Below, in pieces: positions 62,160 through 64,000 of a stretch of 64,000 nucleotides of DNA. Position numbers and translations under genes: made by a program. The DNA is from Candidatus Foliamicus numerosus (GTDB taxonomy: Bacteria > Pseudomonadota > Gammaproteobacteria > Steroidobacterales > Foliamicaceae). The notes under the pieces were generated by a model. That model made no database searches. It saw nothing but the letters and a program-made list of their open reading frames with translations, and was not told where the DNA came from. The stretch is taken from the NCBI GenBank assembly GCA_028285945.1, contig JAPYNE010000066.1, forward strand, positions 1 to 64,000. The letters are read 5' to 3'. Every line of letters begins with the position of its first letter. Positions within the stretch are counted from its first letter, which is position 1.

Positions 62160-63150
62160 CAGGGCCATTCCGAAGTTGTCATTAAGTCGATTGGCCGGTT
62201 GCCGGGTGTAGTGGTTTGTTTGCGGAGGAGGCTGCGGGACGGTTCGGCGGCGTTCGCCGGTTGTTCCGGCGCGCTTCGCGGACGTGTTCCGGTCTATGCG
62301 CGCTGGCACCTGGTGGGCTTGAAGATGAGCCGGACCCTAGAAGTCCTGGACGCCTGCGTGCGCCGCGTCGAGGACGGCCAGCTCTCGGCGATCGAGTTGC
62401 TCGACGCGCTGCTCGGCGAAGAGCACGCCACACGCGAGACGCGGCGCGTCAAGTCCTCGCTGATGACCGCGCGGCCGGCCCGGATCAAGACGCTCGAAGG
62501 CTTCGACTTCAGCTTCCAGCCGTCGCTAGAGAAGAACCGTATCCTAGCCTTGGCCGAACTCGGCTTCATCGACCGCGGCGAAGTGGTGCACTTGCTTGGG
62601 CCTCTAGGCACCGGCAAGAGCCACCTGGCGATCGCCTTGGGCATCGAGGCCGTCAAGGCCGGCAAGAGCGTACACTTCGCCACCTTGGCCCAAGCCGAGC
62701 GCGAAGGCAAGCTCAAGCAGCGCATCAACCACATCGCCCGACCCGCCCTGTTGATCATCGACGAGGTCGGCTGCCTGCCGGTGCAAAAGGGCGGCGCCAA
62801 CCTGTTCTTCCAACTCGTCAACGCCCGCTACGAGCGCGGCGTCATCATCCTCACCTCCAACCGGGGCTTCAGCGAATGGGGCGAGGTGTTCGGCGACAAC
62901 GTGGTCGCCGCCGCCCTGCTGGACCGGCTCCTGCACCACGCCATCGTGATCGAGATCGCCGGCAACAGCTACCGGCTGAGAGAACACGCCAAGCTGGTCC
63001 CGGAGAACTTGCGGCTGCCGCCCATCACCGCGCCCGTCAAGCCCAAGAAACGGCGCGGCCGGCCGCCCAAACGCAAGAGCTCAGAATGATCCTGAAAATC
63101 CAACAAAGTGGGGACTTTTACTTCGGCATTGACAGGCTCGGCGAGCGGGC
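62160..63150 (+). mobile_element. IS21-family remnant with istB, istA missing
   Basis: An istB gene is present with the downstream sequence AAAGTGGGGACTTTTACTTC (about 63107-63125), typical of the right side of IS21 elements. Upstream of istB there is no istA transposase gene; the HMG-CoA synthase gene begins at once. The short open stretch at 62199-62324 may be the last codons of istA or leader DNA. Confidence 0.65.
62325..63089 (+). CDS. istB: IS21-family helper ATPase IstB
   Basis: From ATG 62325 the 254-residue AAA+ protein shows the IstB pattern: YDFSFQPSLEKNRILALA-like segment (FDFSFQPSLEKNRI), LLGPLGTGKSHLAIALG (Walker A), ALLIIDEVGCLPVQKGGANL (Walker B) and LTSNRGFSEWGEVFGD. It ends in a basic tail. 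IstB selects target DNA and stimulates IstA. Without istA next to it, the element cannot move by itself. Confidence 0.92.
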   Translation: MSRTLEVLDACVRRVEDGQLSAIELLDALLGEEHATRETRRVKSSLMTARPARIKTLEGFDFSFQPSLEKNRILALAELGFIDRGEVVHLLGPLGTGKSHLAIALGIEAVKAGKSVHFATLAQAEREGKLKQRINHIARPALLIIDEVGCLPVQKGGANLFFQLVNARYERGVIILTSNRGFSEWGEVFGDNVVAAALLDRLLHHAIVIEIAGNSYRLREHAKLVPENLRLPPITAPVKPKKRRGRPPKRKSSE

Positions 63151-63171
63151 GTCCGTCCGGGTCGTAGCGGG

Positions 63172-63357
63172 CTAGCAGCCGCGGGCCTTGCCTTTGGCCG
63201 CCGCCCCGTGCGCCTGGAGCTTGTTCCTCACCCACGTGTAGCTCCGCGTCCCGCCTTCGCGCCGATACCAGGCGTGGTAGTGGCGGATGCTCCAGCCCCC
63301 GTGCCGCGTCCGGTAGCGGTCCACCATCCGCACCGCCTCGTCCACTCGCAACCGGAA
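63172..63357 (-). pseudogene. fragment of an insertion-sequence transposase N-terminal region
   Basis: On the minus strand the frame reads DEAVRMVDRYRTRHGGWSIR, then HYHAWYRREGGTRSYTWVRN and KLQAHGAAAKGKARGC to TAG 63172. This resembles the helix-turn-helix segment of ISNCY-type transposases (HFHEWxRREGxxxSYTWVKxxLQxxG). Start and catalytic domain are missing. Confidence 0.55.
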
Positions 63358-64000
63358 TAATCAGTTACTGGTTTGCCACTCGTGGCAAAGGCATCGGATC
63401 AAGTTCCGAGGAAACAGGCAAGGGGGAACGCCCACAATCCGGAAAGAATGAAAACGAAAAACAAATCTGAACAATCAGAGAATTGCCACCACTTAATTAG
63501 TTTGCTGAACATGCGGGTATTTATAATTTCGGGGAATTAGGAGGTCATTCGGGCGTTTGGCAAGTTTTGTATATAAGTCCCAAAATATTAGTTCAATTAA
63601 CAGAGCGTTAATTGATTCGTTTGGCGGCGAGATTGGGGCTCATGTTAGGCCAGACGACAAGATAGAGGTCGACAAAATTCGAGCTACGGCAACTCATAGC
63701 GTACCGTGGTCCGGAAACGTATACTCTTATCGCTTCGGCGACAGTAATTCCGATAAGGCGATGCCTTGATCCCTGTCCGGTAAGCTTTTTGCTTAGGATA
63801 AGAATTTGCTTGGCGGCGAAGGTCGCCGCCTCGTTCCCGGTCAGATTCTCGGCAGAGAATCCTGCCAAACGCCTAGCCCGATTCGCAGCGGGACCGAATT
63901 TCTAACTGCGGTACCTTAAGATATCCTGCGGCGCAAGCTCTCCTAGTCCATTTGGCCCAAAAGATCCATCACCGAAGCCTTCCGCAACTTCAGCGTCATG
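63358..64000. other. AT-richer right end of the window, little coding signal
   Basis: Base composition drops sharply here, unlike the rest of the chromosome. Only one small ORF (63557-63769) has some support. The last 100 bases may enter another gene but no frame is convincing. Confidence 0.4.
63557..63769 (+). CDS. hypothetical protein, 70 residues
   Basis: A TTG at 63557 lies about 11 bases after AGGAGG and opens 70 codons with ordinary amino-acid composition (SFVYKSQNISSINRALIDSF, then GGEIGAHVRPDDKIEVDKIR). No family is recognised. Low GC and surrounding insertion-sequence scraps suggest foreign DNA. Confidence 0.3.
   Translation: MASFVYKSQNISSINRALIDSFGGEIGAHVRPDDKIEVDKIRATATHSVPWSGNVYSYRFGDSNSDKAMP

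Overview
The window is the replication-origin region of a high-GC gammaproteobacterial chromosome, probably from an uncultured marine or host-associated lineage. The evidence is the order rpmH-rnpA-yidC-mnmE-mnmG / rsmG-parA-parB on the minus strand facing dnaA-dnaN-recF-gyrB on the plus strand, an AT-rich dnaA-dnaN spacer with DnaA boxes, parS-like sites in recF and gyrB, and gammaproteobacterial clusters such as glyQ-glyS-gmhB-plsC, glnA-DUF4124 and yibN..gpsA | envC. Isoprenoid supply is unusual for the class: a mevalonate-pathway cluster (mvaD, phosphomevalonate kinase, HMG-CoA synthase) lies near ispA, and ispA has neither xseB nor dxs beside it.

Layout. 1-2650: an IS1595/ISXO2-type transposon with 28-bp inverted ends, carrying two tRNA-like sequences, a transposase and four small passenger ORFs. 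2650-9200: remnant DNA, then yggT, a phospholipid-head-group synthase/HAD phosphatase/dacB operon, glnK with a wrecked amtB, and a ureohydrolase. 9200-24130 (minus): parB, parA, rsmG, an oligopeptide ABC operon (oppDF, oppC, oppB, broken oppA) lodged between rsmG and mnmG, then mnmG, mnmE, yidC, rnpA, rpmH. An EcoRV-like restriction-modification pair is inserted in the 3' end of oppA between two 123-bp copies of the oppA tail. 24300-30830 (plus): dnaA, oriC, dnaN, recF, gyrB. 31200-39400 (minus): plsC, gmhB, glyS, glyQ, a thiolase plus HMG-CoA-synthase-like/DUF35 pair, a DUF1838 protein and an NTF2-like fragment. 39700-46340: glnA, DUF4124, broken pyrD and gpsA, a rhodanese, envC and an ABC-2 permease. 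46380-53080 (minus): a second R-M system with a frameshifted nuclease, a DhaL-DegV fusion, gspB, a GspA/ExeA-type ATPase and ispA. 53160-58610 (minus): a YD-repeat protein ending in a lytic-transglycosylase-like domain, followed by two tandem paralogues of a membrane-anchored repeat protein. 58750-62140: mevalonate genes. 62160-64000: IS21 and other transposase remnants and AT-richer DNA.

Three themes stand out. First, gene decay by internal deletion: amtB, oppA, pyrD and gpsA each keep both ends but have lost a middle segment and the reading frame. Second, dispersed long palindromic elements of two types (A: 7944, 30874, 41775; B: 31004, 41951) with shared cores and locus-specific, self-complementary arms; A and B occur side by side twice. 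Third, the YD-repeat/transglycosylase operon with duplicated membrane-anchored partners, a candidate undescribed effector-protector or envelope system. Assignments are from reading the sequence and recalling families; no database search was run.
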